A stretch of 64,000 nt of DNA from Halosimplex litoreum. Its GTDB lineage: Archaea > Halobacteriota > Halobacteria > Halobacteriales > Haloarculaceae. The translations under genes were made by a program, and so were the position numbers. The DNA lies in the NCBI RefSeq assembly GCF_016065055.1, contig NZ_CP065856.1, positions 1,549,836-1,613,835 on the forward strand. Reading direction: 5' to 3'. This document shows positions 1-9,098 of the stretch, piece after piece (position 1 is the first letter of the stretch; each line of letters begins with the position of its first letter). The notes under the pieces are model-generated. The model was not told the DNA's origin. It saw nothing but the letters and a program-made list of their open reading frames with translations, and did no database searches.

Positions 1-57
1 AGCTACCGGGGCGAACCGACGAGAAAGCGCCGGATATCGAGTAGCGGTTCTCCGCCG

Positions 58-603
58 TCAGTCCATCGCGGCTTCGGTGACGAGGGTGTCGTCTTCGAGG
101 TAGTGGTCGATGACGTGGGCGTGTTCTTCGAGGTCTTCGAGCTGTTCGCGGAGCATCTGCGCGGTGGCGTGGTCGCCGAGGCCGTCGGCGAGTTCGATGT
201 GCTCGCGGTAGCTCTCGATGATGTCGCCGTACATCTCGAGGTCGTTCTCGAAGGACGTACGGATGTCGTAGACGTCCTCGTCCTCGGGTTCGACGGTCGC
301 CGCCGCCGAGAGCGCGGGCATGCTCGCGTGCGGGACGCCCCCGATGGCCTGCAGCCGCTCGGCGAGCTCGTCGGCGGCCTCTTCGACGTCCTCGTAGGCC
401 TCCTGCAGGAAGATGTGGATGTCCCGGAACTCCGCGCCCTCGACGTTCCAGTGGTGCTTGTGGAGCTGATGATACAGCACGTACGCGTCGGCGAGATCCG
501 CGTTCAGCGCTTCGATAACCTGCTCGGCTTTCTCCTCGTCGAGCCGAACCGGGTTCTCGGCGACTGTCCCAGCTTCCTGTCGGACGGTCTTCTGGGTGCT
601 CAT
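58..603 (-). CDS. dpsA: DNA-protecting ferritin-like protein DpsA
   Basis: The 181-residue protein is a Dps/ferritin-like four-helix bundle that oxidises and stores iron and protects DNA under oxidative stress. The ferroxidase-type motif HKHHWNVEG (about residues 47-55) and the following D..E helix (DIHIFLQEAYEDVEEAADELAER) are the Dps hallmark, and a late helix carries EEHAHVIDHYL. The length fits haloarchaeal DpsA, including its acidic N-terminal tail. It is monocistronic, facing the PhoX-like gene in the same direction. The start ATG at 603 follows a short AT-rich leader. The family call is secure; iron rather than other metal use is inferred from the family. Confidence 0.93.
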   Translation of the reverse strand: MSTQKTVRQEAGTVAENPVRLDEEKAEQVIEALNADLADAYVLYHQLHKHHWNVEGAEFRDIHIFLQEAYEDVEEAADELAERLQAIGGVPHASMPALSAAATVEPEDEDVYDIRTSFENDLEMYGDIIESYREHIELADGLGDHATAQMLREQLEDLEEHAHVIDHYLEDDTLVTEAAMD

Positions 604-749
604 TGCAGACAGTAGTTGGGGTCTGAATCACTTATAACTTTTCAGAACCCGAACACTTTTCGGACGACCTAAACCGAAGTGGACGACGAGAGGGGCCACG
701 CGGAGTGGGAAAGCCGGGGTGTCGTGAGGGCAGGGCTGTCGGCTCGCCC

Positions 750-2813
750 TCAGCCGAGGCGTCGGACGGTGTCCTCGTCGGCGAAGACGTAGAGGCAGTC
801 GTTGCTGTAGGAGCGGCCGAGCTGGTCGGCGTCCTCACAGCAGAGGACGCGGCCGTCTTCCATCACGTAGAGGTTGTCGACGTTGATGAGCGCGTCGTCG
901 GCCACGTCGGCCGGGTCGGTGGCGTCCGGGCCGACGATGACCGGTTCGAGCGTCGTGACGTCGTAGTTCGAGTCGAGGGTCCCGCGGTAGACGACGCCCC
1001 CGTCGACGCGGTCGAGTCGGAGATCGCCAGTGTCGTCGGCCAGGTCGTCGTTGAACTCCGAGAGTGCGAAGTAGACGTAGTCGCCCGGCGTCGATTTGGG
1101 CGCGCTGTCGACGCCCTCGGCCTTGTTGAACTCGATGGAGGCGCCGACTTCCTTGGCCGCCGCGCGGGTCTCGAGAAACGGGACCTTCCGGAGGTCGTCG
1201 TCGACGTTGTTCGGGTCGCCCGCGGTCCACTGGTCGGCCCACGCGACGATCTCCTCGTCGGTGACGTAGTTCCGATTCCCGTTCTCGACGACCTCGCGGT
1301 CGGCCTGTTCCAGCACCTCGGCGGTGACCTCGTCGCCCTCGGTCCAGTCGGCGTGGGTCGCGAGGTAGTCGACCTGGGTCACGTCGTCGTACTCGGCGAT
1401 CCACGACTCGACCTCGGCGTTGGTGGCGCTGCCGAGCGGCCACCACTCGATCTCCAGGTCCGTCTCCGCGGGCGAACCACCGTTCGCGGCGGCGTCGTTG
1501 GTTATCTTCGGCGCGTACAGCGTCCCCTCGATATCCATCGGGTCCGAGTAGCTCTGGATCGGCCGCTCGGCGACGAACTTGTAGATCCCCTTGCTGTCGC
1601 CGTCGGAGCACTCGTAGACGGTCTGCTTGTCCTGCTGGACGTCCGGCGCCTCCCAGGCGGCTCGGCCCATGACGTAGTACTTGACGGGCTGGGGCGTCTC
1701 CGCGGCCGGTTCGCGGACGTCGACGTGGTAGCCGTAGCGGTAGGGGTTGGGGTAACCGTCGCCGATCGGTTCGGTCGTGTTCGCCTGCTCGGCGCCGTCG
1801 GCGTAGGGCTCGGCGGCCTGGTCGACGCGGTCGGCCCCCAGGTAGTACGCCAGCAGTTCGACGCCGGTCATCGCCCAGTAGCCCTGGACGAACCACGAGT
1901 CGTCGCCGTAGTACTCGTCGATCGCCGCCTGGATCTCGCTCGGGTTCGGACGGTTCCAGAACTGACAGGCGCCGACGAGACCCGCTCCGGAGCCCGCGTC
2001 GACGATGTCACCGACCGTCGCCGTCAGGGAGACGCGCGGGTGAGCGTAGTTCTCCTCCGAGGAGAGCATCGTGCCCCACGGGCTCTTGTCGCCGTAGCAG
2101 TTGATGCGAGTGCCACCGATCTCGCGGAACGGTTCCGTGTTCGCGAGGTTGATGGCGTTCTCGAGGTCCGCGTGCCACTCGCCGCCGTCCTTGTGCAGCG
2201 GGATACGCGAGACGTTGCCCGGACTGTTCTCCCAGTTGGTGAACAGGTACCCCTCGGTGCACGCGCCGTTGGTGGCGACGAACTGGTTGCAGTCGGGGTT
2301 GTAGCCGGCGTCGCCGTATTGGGTCCCCGCGAAGTTCCGGGTCGTGAGGTCCCAGCCGTCCGGCGTTCGGGCGACCCCGAGTCGCTCGCTTCCCCCGTCG
2401 ATCGGGTCCTGCTCCTGTGCGAGCAGCGTGTACTCGCCCTCCGCGCCGCGGACCCGTCCGCGCTCGTCCTCCGTCGCGGGCGCCGACAGCTCCGCGAAGT
2501 CCTCGTTCGTCCCGGAGAAGTCGAACTGGAAGCCGCTGAAGTAGCCGATGCCCGCCCGGCTGAACTCGCCGGGGTTGTCCCGACTCGGGTGCTGCAGGCT
2601 GTAGAGCAGTTCGCCGTCGTCGAAGACGTACGGGCCCGTGACCTCCGCCCCCAGAGCCGTCGAAGAGAAGCGCTTCAGGTCCCCCCGCACCGTCGGCGCC
2701 CCCGCTGTCTGTTCGTCGTCGGCAGTCTCGGCGCTCGCCACGCCGGAGACGCTCGCACCGAGCGCCGCCGCCGCGGACGAGGCCATCAGCGTCCGTCGAT
2801 TGAGATCGACCAT
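750..2813 (-). CDS. PhoX-like secreted alkaline phosphatase (DUF839 family)
   Basis: This 687-residue protein starts with a Tat signal (NRRTLMASSAAAALGASVSG, cleavage near residue 28), so it should be exported folded. The body matches the PhoX/DUF839 beta-propeller family: an early segment on phosphatase substrate-side loops, the conserved NCYGDKSPWGTMLSSEENY block (about residues 235-255) and a C-terminal DNLYVMEDGRVLCCEDA block. PhoX enzymes are calcium/iron-dependent phosphatases acting outside the cell on organic phosphate. The gene stands alone, with an AT-rich promoter region upstream at about 2840-2870. Substrate preference cannot be read from sequence. Confidence 0.85.
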   Translation of the reverse strand: MVDLNRRTLMASSAAAALGASVSGVASAETADDEQTAGAPTVRGDLKRFSSTALGAEVTGPYVFDDGELLYSLQHPSRDNPGEFSRAGIGYFSGFQFDFSGTNEDFAELSAPATEDERGRVRGAEGEYTLLAQEQDPIDGGSERLGVARTPDGWDLTTRNFAGTQYGDAGYNPDCNQFVATNGACTEGYLFTNWENSPGNVSRIPLHKDGGEWHADLENAINLANTEPFREIGGTRINCYGDKSPWGTMLSSEENYAHPRVSLTATVGDIVDAGSGAGLVGACQFWNRPNPSEIQAAIDEYYGDDSWFVQGYWAMTGVELLAYYLGADRVDQAAEPYADGAEQANTTEPIGDGYPNPYRYGYHVDVREPAAETPQPVKYYVMGRAAWEAPDVQQDKQTVYECSDGDSKGIYKFVAERPIQSYSDPMDIEGTLYAPKITNDAAANGGSPAETDLEIEWWPLGSATNAEVESWIAEYDDVTQVDYLATHADWTEGDEVTAEVLEQADREVVENGNRNYVTDEEIVAWADQWTAGDPNNVDDDLRKVPFLETRAAAKEVGASIEFNKAEGVDSAPKSTPGDYVYFALSEFNDDLADDTGDLRLDRVDGGVVYRGTLDSNYDVTTLEPVIVGPDATDPADVADDALINVDNLYVMEDGRVLCCEDADQLGRSYSNDCLYVFADEDTVRRLG

Positions 2814-2991
2814 GCGATTGACCGGTTAGTCGATCAGTAAATGAAATCTTATAATAGATATACATCACTGTCCGAGCGGAACGGAGCGATAGGGAGCGCT
2901 ATGTAGCGGGCGGCGGCTGGATGGCGCGGTCGCAGTCGGGCGACCGCCAGAAGTGCGGTCGGTCGAATCGGTCGGAAACGCGGTGACCCTC

Positions 2992-3435
2992 TCAGGCCGC
3001 GTCGGCCGCCGGTTCGACGTCGCGTTCGGTCGCCTCGGTCCGGATCTCCTCGGCCCGCCGCCGGACGGCGCCGACGTAGCGCTCTACCGTCGTCGGTTTC
3101 TTGCCGTAGAAGGAGGCGACCCAGTTGGTGTCGGTACCGGCCATCGTCAGGAAGTAGGCCGCCATCGTATCGCGGCCCGCCTGGACGACCTCCGGCGGGA
3201 CGCCGCGGTGGCCGGTACCCGCCTCCTGGAAGCCGTTCGTGTCGAAGTACACGTCGGCGTACAGCGTCGCCTTCTCGGGGTCGGCGAACGTGATATCGGT
3301 GTGTTCGGGCGCCTCGAAGCGGTACTGCGGGTGCTCGGCGCCGTCGGGGACGAACTCGACGACGCGTACGTCGAGCGGGTAGTCTTCGTGGACGGTCGCC
3401 TCCGCGGTCGATGGGTCGGCGTCGTGGGCTACCAT
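2992..3435 (-). CDS. conserved haloarchaeal hypothetical protein
   Basis: A soluble, acidic 147-residue protein starting at the ATG at 3435; the open frame continues upstream but codon content there is unlike coding sequence. It has a mixed alpha/beta pattern, with hydrophobic strands (VRVVEFVP, ITFADPEKATLYADVYFD) and a tail helix rich in Arg/Glu. No signal peptide, membrane segment or metal motif is visible. It lies between phoX and the uppP-like gene, on the same strand but separated by more than 170 bp on each side, so it is probably its own unit. I do not recognise the family. Confidence 0.6.
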   Translation of the reverse strand: MVAHDADPSTAEATVHEDYPLDVRVVEFVPDGAEHPQYRFEAPEHTDITFADPEKATLYADVYFDTNGFQEAGTGHRGVPPEVVQAGRDTMAAYFLTMAGTDTNWVASFYGKKPTTVERYVGAVRRRAEEIRTEATERDVEPAADAA

Positions 3436-3625
3436 GGTGGAGTTCCGAGTCCGTCGGCGCCGGCGAGTGAGCGCTCCGGGCCTCGTGTAGGAGACGCATG
3501 CCGGCCGATCCGGTTGAACGTTGCTAAGAGGGGCCCGTCCCCGAACGTAGCGCTCGGTACGGCTATCGAGACTGGCCCGACCCTCTCCGTTCCCCCTCGC
3601 AGTGGCGAAGCCAATCGCCACTCGT

Positions 3626-4498
3626 CTAGACGACGGCGAACGACCAGTGCTGGACGACCGCGACCCATCCGTTCTCCGCGGCCACGAGCAGCCCACCGCC
3701 GAGGACCGCCAGCGCGCCGAAACCGACGCAGACACCCCAGAAGGCGACCCGGCGGACCAGCGCGACCAGCGCGCCGACGGTGACGTAGCCCACGACCGCA
3801 CTCACGCCGAGCGCCAGCATCGCCTGCGGGACCGGGACCGTCGGGACGCCCTCGTCGACGACGACGAGCAGGCCCGCGCCGAGCGAGGCGGGGATCGACA
3901 GCAGGAAGGACAGTTGGAGCGCGCGTTCGCCCCCGTGGCCGCGCAACAGGAGCGCGCTCACGGTGGTCCCCGACCGCGAGACTCCCGGGAGGAGGGCCAG
4001 ACCCTGGCAGATCCCGACGACCACCGCGTCGGCGGCGTCGGGCGTCGCGCGCTCGCCCAGCCCCCAGCGGTCTGCGGCCCGCTGGAGCAGTCCCGTGCCG
4101 ACGAGCAGGGCGCCGACGGCGGCGACGAACGCGCCGCCCGCCAGTTCCGTGGCGGCCTCCGAGAGCACGGCGTAGAGAGAGAGCCCGACGACGCCGGAGA
4201 CGAGCGACGCGACTCCGTAGAAGGTCAGGTCGGCGCGATCGGTGCCGAAGGCGTCGCGCGGCCGCCACTCGGGGACCGACCCGAGGAGCCCGACGGCCTC
4301 CTCGCGATAGAAGGCGAACCCCGCGGCGGCCGTCCCGGCGTGCAAAAAGAGTGCGAACTGCGTCGCGTCGAACGCCGACTCGCCGGTCGACAGCGCGACG
4401 ACGAGCGCCACGCCGCCCTCGCTGGAGACCGGCAGCCACTCCAGGACGCCCTGGACCAGCCCGACCAGCAGCGCCAGCAGCGTCGCCCGCGGATCCAT
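3626..4498 (-). CDS. uppP: undecaprenyl-diphosphatase-like membrane phosphatase (BacA/UppP family)
   Basis: The 290-residue protein is almost entirely hydrophobic with about eight membrane helices. It carries both family signatures: GVLEWLPVSSEG near residue 17-28 (the E..PVSSxG motif) and PGVSRSGTT in the middle. The family dephosphorylates polyprenyl diphosphate carriers; in archaea the substrate is presumably a dolichyl-type diphosphate used in glycosylation. The ATG at 4498 gives the expected N-terminus immediately before the first helix. It is transcribed away from the secreted protein gene at 4937. Confidence 0.88.
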   Translation of the reverse strand: MDPRATLLALLVGLVQGVLEWLPVSSEGGVALVVALSTGESAFDATQFALFLHAGTAAAGFAFYREEAVGLLGSVPEWRPRDAFGTDRADLTFYGVASLVSGVVGLSLYAVLSEAATELAGGAFVAAVGALLVGTGLLQRAADRWGLGERATPDAADAVVVGICQGLALLPGVSRSGTTVSALLLRGHGGERALQLSFLLSIPASLGAGLLVVVDEGVPTVPVPQAMLALGVSAVVGYVTVGALVALVRRVAFWGVCVGFGALAVLGGGLLVAAENGWVAVVQHWSFAVV

Positions 4499-4936
4499 GG
4501 CGCCAGGCGCGTGCCTCGCAGGTAAAGCCGTTCGGGTATCGAACGAACCGCGCGTTCGTCGAAGAGGGCATCGAGATCCCCTCCTCAGCGCGTCGTGACG
4601 ATGGAACGCGCCGACGGCGACGCGGAGACGCCCCCCGGCGCGCGTTTCGGCCGACGAATCGACCGAACTCGCGGACTGAACGAACGTCCCCGCGACGGCC
4701 GTAAGGCGACCTTTCAGACGAACGGACAGACGGGTGCTCCGATGGGTGAGGGGTGGGCTCGAACGACCGCAGCGGAAAGGTCCTGTTAGCGACACGGGCC
4801 GCCCCGTCGCCGGGAGTACCGTGACTCGACTCCTCGACAGGCCAGTCCTAGCGACGCGACGGGACGAGTACGGTCGCGTTTGTCCCGGAAACGGCTCTCC
4901 CCCTTTATCGTCACTGGAGAACCACGTTCGATCGGG
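4499..4936. other. intergenic region without a supportable gene
   Basis: A 438-bp gap between divergent genes. It must hold both promoters. An AT-rich stretch (about 4907-4925, with CCCTTTATCG) lies 15-30 bp before the ATG at 4937. No RNA gene or repeat was seen. Confidence 0.5.
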
Positions 4937-5947
4937 ATGAGACAGAAAGCCACAGCCGTACTGATAGCGACCGCTATCGCCGTATCGCTCCCGATGACGG
5001 TACTCGTCGTCGGCGGCGACACTGGCGCGAGCCCGACGACAGCGGAGTCGACATCGCCGGTCACCGTCGCGAACGCGCAGGTTGACGAGCTGACGCTCGA
5101 CAACGCGACGATAGACAACGTCACGATCGCGCAACTGCGTATCGACCGGCTCACCGTGGAGAATCAGAGCGGTATCGACGACGTCAACCAGACGCTCGGT
5201 ATCGAGAACGACGTGGTCGTGTTGCGGAACGTCTCCTTCGAGGAACTCTCGCTGGAGAACGCTTCGGCCGAGGGACTCGGGATCAGCGCTGCCGGGGTCA
5301 TGACCAACAACCCCAACGCCACGCAGACCGGAGCGGTGTCCAACGCGACGATCGAGCGGATGAACGTCGACAACGTGACGATCGAACAGCTCGACGTCGA
5401 CGAGCGTGAGGGCGGCGGTATCATCGGCGGGATCGTCGACTTCATCCGAGGGCTGTTCGGTGGCGACGGCGACGACGGGGCCAACGAGACCGCCACGTCC
5501 ACCGACGGCGGCGAGGAGACCGCGACGGCCACGGACGACGGGACCGCGACGCCCACCGACGACGAGCCGACGCTCGACGACGGGGGCGAGGCGGACGACG
5601 GGAACACGTTCCTCGTGGTGGGGAACGTCTCCGTCGCCGACCTCAAGATCGAGGAGATGGACGTGGGGACGCTCGCGACCAGCGAAGCGCCCGCCACGGC
5701 GGCGCCGACGGACACGCCGGCCGGAACGGCGACCGCGACGGAGACGGCGACCGCGACGGAGACGGCGACCGAAACGCCGACCGAGATGCCCGACGACAGC
5801 GGGAACCTCACGATCGAAGTCGTCCAGAACGTCACGGTCGAGAGCGCGACCATCGAATCGATCGAGACCGAGCGGCTGTCGATCGAGACGGCGACCCCCG
5901 CTGGGACGCCGATCTTCACCCCGACCGAGAGCGAGCAGACGCCCTAG
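4937..5947 (+). CDS. secreted repeat protein with Thr/Glu-rich linkers
   Basis: A 336-residue exported protein. An N-terminal hydrophobic segment (TAVLIATAIAVSLPMTVLVV) is a Sec-type signal. The mature part has at least five related modules of the form N-[VA]-[TS]-x-x-x-[LAM]-x-[IV] (for example NATIDNVTIAQL, NVSFEELSLEN, NVTIEQLDVDE, NVSVADLKIEEMDV, NVTVESATIESI). They are separated by low-complexity Thr/Ala/Glu linkers, typical of haloarchaeal surface proteins that are O-glycosylated. Many NxT/S sequons are present. There is no C-terminal anchor. Function unknown; the alternating hydrophobic pattern would fit a beta-solenoid. The start at 4937 was chosen because the signal peptide begins there. 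Confidence 0.7.
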   Translation: MRQKATAVLIATAIAVSLPMTVLVVGGDTGASPTTAESTSPVTVANAQVDELTLDNATIDNVTIAQLRIDRLTVENQSGIDDVNQTLGIENDVVVLRNVSFEELSLENASAEGLGISAAGVMTNNPNATQTGAVSNATIERMNVDNVTIEQLDVDEREGGGIIGGIVDFIRGLFGGDGDDGANETATSTDGGEETATATDDGTATPTDDEPTLDDGGEADDGNTFLVVGNVSVADLKIEEMDVGTLATSEAPATAAPTDTPAGTATATETATATETATETPTEMPDDSGNLTIEVVQNVTVESATIESIETERLSIETATPAGTPIFTPTESEQTP

Positions 5948-6127
5948 ACCGAGCGGAGGAAGCGGTCGCATCGACCGCGAGACGAGCGACGGACCGGGAC
6001 CCGACGGACGGATCGAGAGGGAGGTCGGTCGCCGCCCTCGGTCCGGACCGGTCTCGGCTGACGAGCGCCCGGTGACGCGCCGCCCCGTGTCGAAAGGGAA
6101 TTACGCGCCCGTCGCCCACGCACTGCC

Positions 6128-7489
6128 ATGACCGACGACGTCCTCGATCTGGCCCGGCGGGCCGTCGAGACGGGGCCGCTCTGTGACCCCTGTCTCGGCC
6201 GGCTCGTCGCCGAGCGGAGCTTCGGCCTCACCAACCGCGAACGGGGCCGCAGTCTCCGCGTCGCCGTCGCGCTCGCCGACGACCGTCCAGTCGCCGACCT
6301 CGAAGCCGACGAGCCCTGCTGGGTCTGCGAGGGCGAGTCCACCGAGGAGCGGGCCCAGGAGTGGGCCGAACGTGCCGCCTACGCCGTCTCCGACTACGAC
6401 TTCGAGACCTTCCAGGTGGGGACCCGCGTCCCCCCACTCTTCGAGGAGAACGACGCCCTGCTCCGTGCGGATCTGGGCCTCGACGACGACGCCGGCGAGG
6501 CGCTCAAGACCGAACTCAACCGCGAAGTGGGGAAACGGTTCGGCCGCGAGACCGACAGCGAAGTGGAGTTCCAGCGGCCGGACGTCCAGGTGACCCTGAA
6601 CCTCGGCGACGACACCGTCGACACGCAGGTCAACTCCGCGTTCGTCTACGGCCGGTATCGCAAGCTCGAACGGGACATCCCACAGACGAAGTGGCCCTGC
6701 AGCGACTGCAACGGCACCGGCCTGAACCGCGGGGAGATCTGCGAGGGCTGTGACGGGTCGGGGTATCGCTACGACGAGAGCGTCGAGCAACTCAGCGCCC
6801 CCGTGGTCCAGGATGCGATGGACGGCGAGTCGGCCACCTTCCACGGCGCCGGCCGCGAGGACGTGGACGCGCTGATGCTCGAAGGCGGGCGTCCGTTCGT
6901 CGTCGAGATCGACGAGCCACGCGAGCGGACCGTCGACGCCGCGGCGCTACAGCCGGAGATAAACGAGTTCGCCGACGGCAAGGTGGAGGTACTCGACCTC
7001 CGGCAGGCCACCTACGAGATGGTCGAGCGCGTCAAGGAACTCGACGCGAGCAAGACCTACCGGATGGCCATCGAGTTCGACGAGCCCGTCGACGCCGCGG
7101 ACTTCGAGGCCGCGCTGGACGAACTCGACGGTGCGACGATCGAACAGCGCACGCCACAGCGCGTCGACCACCGACGTGCGGACATCGAACGGACCCGCGA
7201 GGTGTACGATATCGAGGGCGAACTGGACGACGAGCGGACGGCGACCGTCGAACTCCACGGCGAGGGCGGCCTCTACGTCAAGGAGCTCGTCTCCAGCGAC
7301 GAGGGACGAACGAAGCCGAGCCTCGCCGGTCTGCTCGGCGTCGAGAGCGTGGTGACGGCGTTAGACGTGCTCGACGTGCAGGGCGAGGACGAGCCGTTCG
7401 CGCGCGAGGAGTTCTTCCGCGACGAGCCGCCCGAGGCGGCCGACGAGAGCGGGACCGAGGCCGAGCCGACTGACGCGGACGGCGACTGA
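6128..7489 (+). CDS. pus10: tRNA pseudouridine(54/55) synthase Pus10
   Basis: The 453-residue protein matches archaeal Pus10, which makes pseudouridine at positions 54 and 55 of tRNA. The N-terminal part carries two zinc-binding pairs, CDPCLGRL (about residue 19-26) and CWVC (about 60-63), within a THUMP-type region. The catalytic domain contains GREDVDALMLEGGRPFVVEI with the catalytic aspartate in the RxDVD motif. A CSDCNGTG..CEGCDGSG knuckle precedes it. The C-terminal tail is acidic and probably disordered. It is followed after 74 bp by a hydrolase gene. Confidence 0.93.
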   Translation: MTDDVLDLARRAVETGPLCDPCLGRLVAERSFGLTNRERGRSLRVAVALADDRPVADLEADEPCWVCEGESTEERAQEWAERAAYAVSDYDFETFQVGTRVPPLFEENDALLRADLGLDDDAGEALKTELNREVGKRFGRETDSEVEFQRPDVQVTLNLGDDTVDTQVNSAFVYGRYRKLERDIPQTKWPCSDCNGTGLNRGEICEGCDGSGYRYDESVEQLSAPVVQDAMDGESATFHGAGREDVDALMLEGGRPFVVEIDEPRERTVDAAALQPEINEFADGKVEVLDLRQATYEMVERVKELDASKTYRMAIEFDEPVDAADFEAALDELDGATIEQRTPQRVDHRRADIERTREVYDIEGELDDERTATVELHGEGGLYVKELVSSDEGRTKPSLAGLLGVESVVTALDVLDVQGEDEPFAREEFFRDEPPEAADESGTEAEPTDADGD

Positions 7490-7563
7490 CCGACCCGAGA
7501 CGGGGCCGTACAGCCCCGGGCCGCCGACACCGACGAAGCAAAGGACGAGGGTGCGAGTAGTGA

Positions 7564-8586
7564 GTGCGAATGCCGACGATCGACGAGTACCCTTCGGTGT
7601 CGCTGCACAACGTCTCCGAGACTGTGCCCGCCGAGTGGGACGAGGACGGCGACCGCCTGCACCGACTCCCGGCCGACGTGGCCGCGCAGCTGAACGAGAT
7701 GGCCGACGGTCGCGTCCGCGAACCGAGCGGGAGCGAACTCCGCTTCGTCCCCGGGACCGACGACGCCGAGGTCGAGGTCACCCTCTCGGCCGAGGAGCCG
7801 GGCCAGGTCCGCGTGTTCTGGGGCGACTTCCAGCCGTGGAACCCCACCGACATCGGGCCGGAGCCGACGACGCTCTCGCTCGCGGTCCCCGATCGACTAC
7901 GCAAGCTCGACGCGGAGGTCGACGGCCGGTTCGACCCCCGGGTCTGTCGCGTCCTGTTCGAGCGCACGCCCGCCGTCGCCGTCCACGACGTGACCGGCGA
8001 CTGCCGGCCACCCGCCGACGAGGAACTGCCGGAGACGCGCTATCTCGCCTACGGGACCTCGATCACGGAGGGCGCCGCCTCGTCGGCGACGCACCTGAAC
8101 TACGTCTCGCGGACCGCCCGCGCGCTGGGGTGGGACGCCCTGAACTTCGGAACCTCGGGGTCGGCCTACGCCGACGCCCCGATGGGCGAGTACATCGCCG
8201 AGCGCGACGACTGGGACGTGGCCACGCTCGCGCTGTCGATCAACATGGCCAACCAGGAGTTCCCCGTCGACGAGTTCGAGCGGAAAGCCCGGGCGTTCGT
8301 CGAGACCATCGCCGCGGCCCATCCCGACGAACCGATCGCCTGTATCACGCTGTTTCCCTACTACCCCGACGTGATCGAAGGCGGCGACGCCGAGCGCGCC
8401 GAGGCCTACCGCGAGACGCTCCGGGGGATCGTCGCCGAGGCCGACCACCCCGACATCGCCGTGATCGAAGGCCGCGAACTGACGGACGTCTCCGGCTACA
8501 GCGCCGATCTCCTCCACCCCGGCGACGCGGGGATGGAGGAGATCGGGCGGAATCTGGCCCGGAAGCTCGACGAACGAGTCGCGTAA
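7564..8586 (+). CDS. SGNH/GDSL-family hydrolase
   Basis: A 340-residue protein with an N-terminal beta-rich domain (about residues 1-140) and a C-terminal SGNH hydrolase domain. The nucleophile block is LAYGTSITEG (the Ser of GTSI replaces GDS). Block III is the NxAN-like SINMANQEF, and the C-terminal catalytic pair is DLLHPGDAGMEEIG (Asp and His of the DxxH block). Members are esterases or acylhydrolases, often on acetylated sugars; the substrate here is unknown. There is no signal peptide, so it is cytoplasmic. It runs convergently into the ArsR-like gene, with stops two bases apart. Confidence 0.75.
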   Translation: MRMPTIDEYPSVSLHNVSETVPAEWDEDGDRLHRLPADVAAQLNEMADGRVREPSGSELRFVPGTDDAEVEVTLSAEEPGQVRVFWGDFQPWNPTDIGPEPTTLSLAVPDRLRKLDAEVDGRFDPRVCRVLFERTPAVAVHDVTGDCRPPADEELPETRYLAYGTSITEGAASSATHLNYVSRTARALGWDALNFGTSGSAYADAPMGEYIAERDDWDVATLALSINMANQEFPVDEFERKARAFVETIAAAHPDEPIACITLFPYYPDVIEGGDAERAEAYRETLRGIVAEADHPDIAVIEGRELTDVSGYSADLLHPGDAGMEEIGRNLARKLDERVA

Positions 8587-8587
8587 C

Positions 8588-8992
8588 TTACTCGTCGCGG
8601 ACGTAGGCGTCCCGGAAGACCTGCTCGCGGCGCATCAGCGCTTCGACCCCGTGTTCGAGGAGCCCCTCACCGATGGCCGTTGCCCGGTAGTAGGAGTACA
8701 GGCCGTCCCTGTCCGGCGTGTTCTCCTTCCGGTTCTCGACGACACCGACATCAACCAGTTCGTTCAGGTGGTAGTGGAGACTGTTGCCGTCGATCCCCAG
8801 GCTCTCGGTGAGTTCCTTGGCGCTCATCGGCCCGTCGCGTTTCAGCCGGTAGAGGATCTTGAACCTGGTACCGTTCCCGATCGCACGCTGCATCGCCATG
8901 TACTCCTCGAACGAGAGGATACTGTGGTCGGGGAGCAGATCCTCGGGATCGTCCGGTCCACCGTCGGTCGTATCGTCGATTCTCTGTGACAT
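8588..8992 (-). CDS. ArsR-like winged-helix regulator (module 1)
   Basis: A 134-residue protein with a winged helix-turn-helix at about residues 30-100 (FKILYRLKRDGPMSAKEL..LHYHLNELVDVGVV) and an acidic N-terminus containing DPEDLLPDHSILSFEEY. It is divergently transcribed from the gene at 9099 across a 106-bp intergenic region, the usual arrangement for a regulator that controls its neighbour and itself. A clear paralogue (52992-53417) sits in the same arrangement next to a paralogue of the neighbour. The effector ligand is not evident, and no metal-binding cysteines of ArsR type are present. Confidence 0.85.
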   Translation of the reverse strand: MSQRIDDTTDGGPDDPEDLLPDHSILSFEEYMAMQRAIGNGTRFKILYRLKRDGPMSAKELTESLGIDGNSLHYHLNELVDVGVVENRKENTPDRDGLYSYYRATAIGEGLLEHGVEALMRREQVFRDAYVRDE

Positions 8993-9068
8993 CGAAGGCT
9001 TCTAGTTCTCTGTTCGACTTGGTACAATTTAACGGTTGTTGAGTCGAGTGATGTTGACTATCTCGTGT

Positions 9069-9077
9069 TTTTATATA
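9069..9077 (+). promoter_or_regulatory. TATA box of the gene at 9099
   Basis: The AT tract TTTTATATA is centred about 26 bp upstream of the ATG at 9099. This is the normal archaeal TATA-to-start spacing, so the transcript is predicted to be leaderless. The paralogous gene at 53515 has the same geometry. Confidence 0.6.
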
Positions 9078-9098
9078 CTACCGGACAGTCCACCCTGT

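Noticed and set aside
705-2840. Long open frame of about 700 codons antisense to the PhoX-like gene
   Set aside because: Long antisense frames are common in GC-rich haloarchaeal DNA; the codon composition is the mirror of the sense gene and there is no start context.
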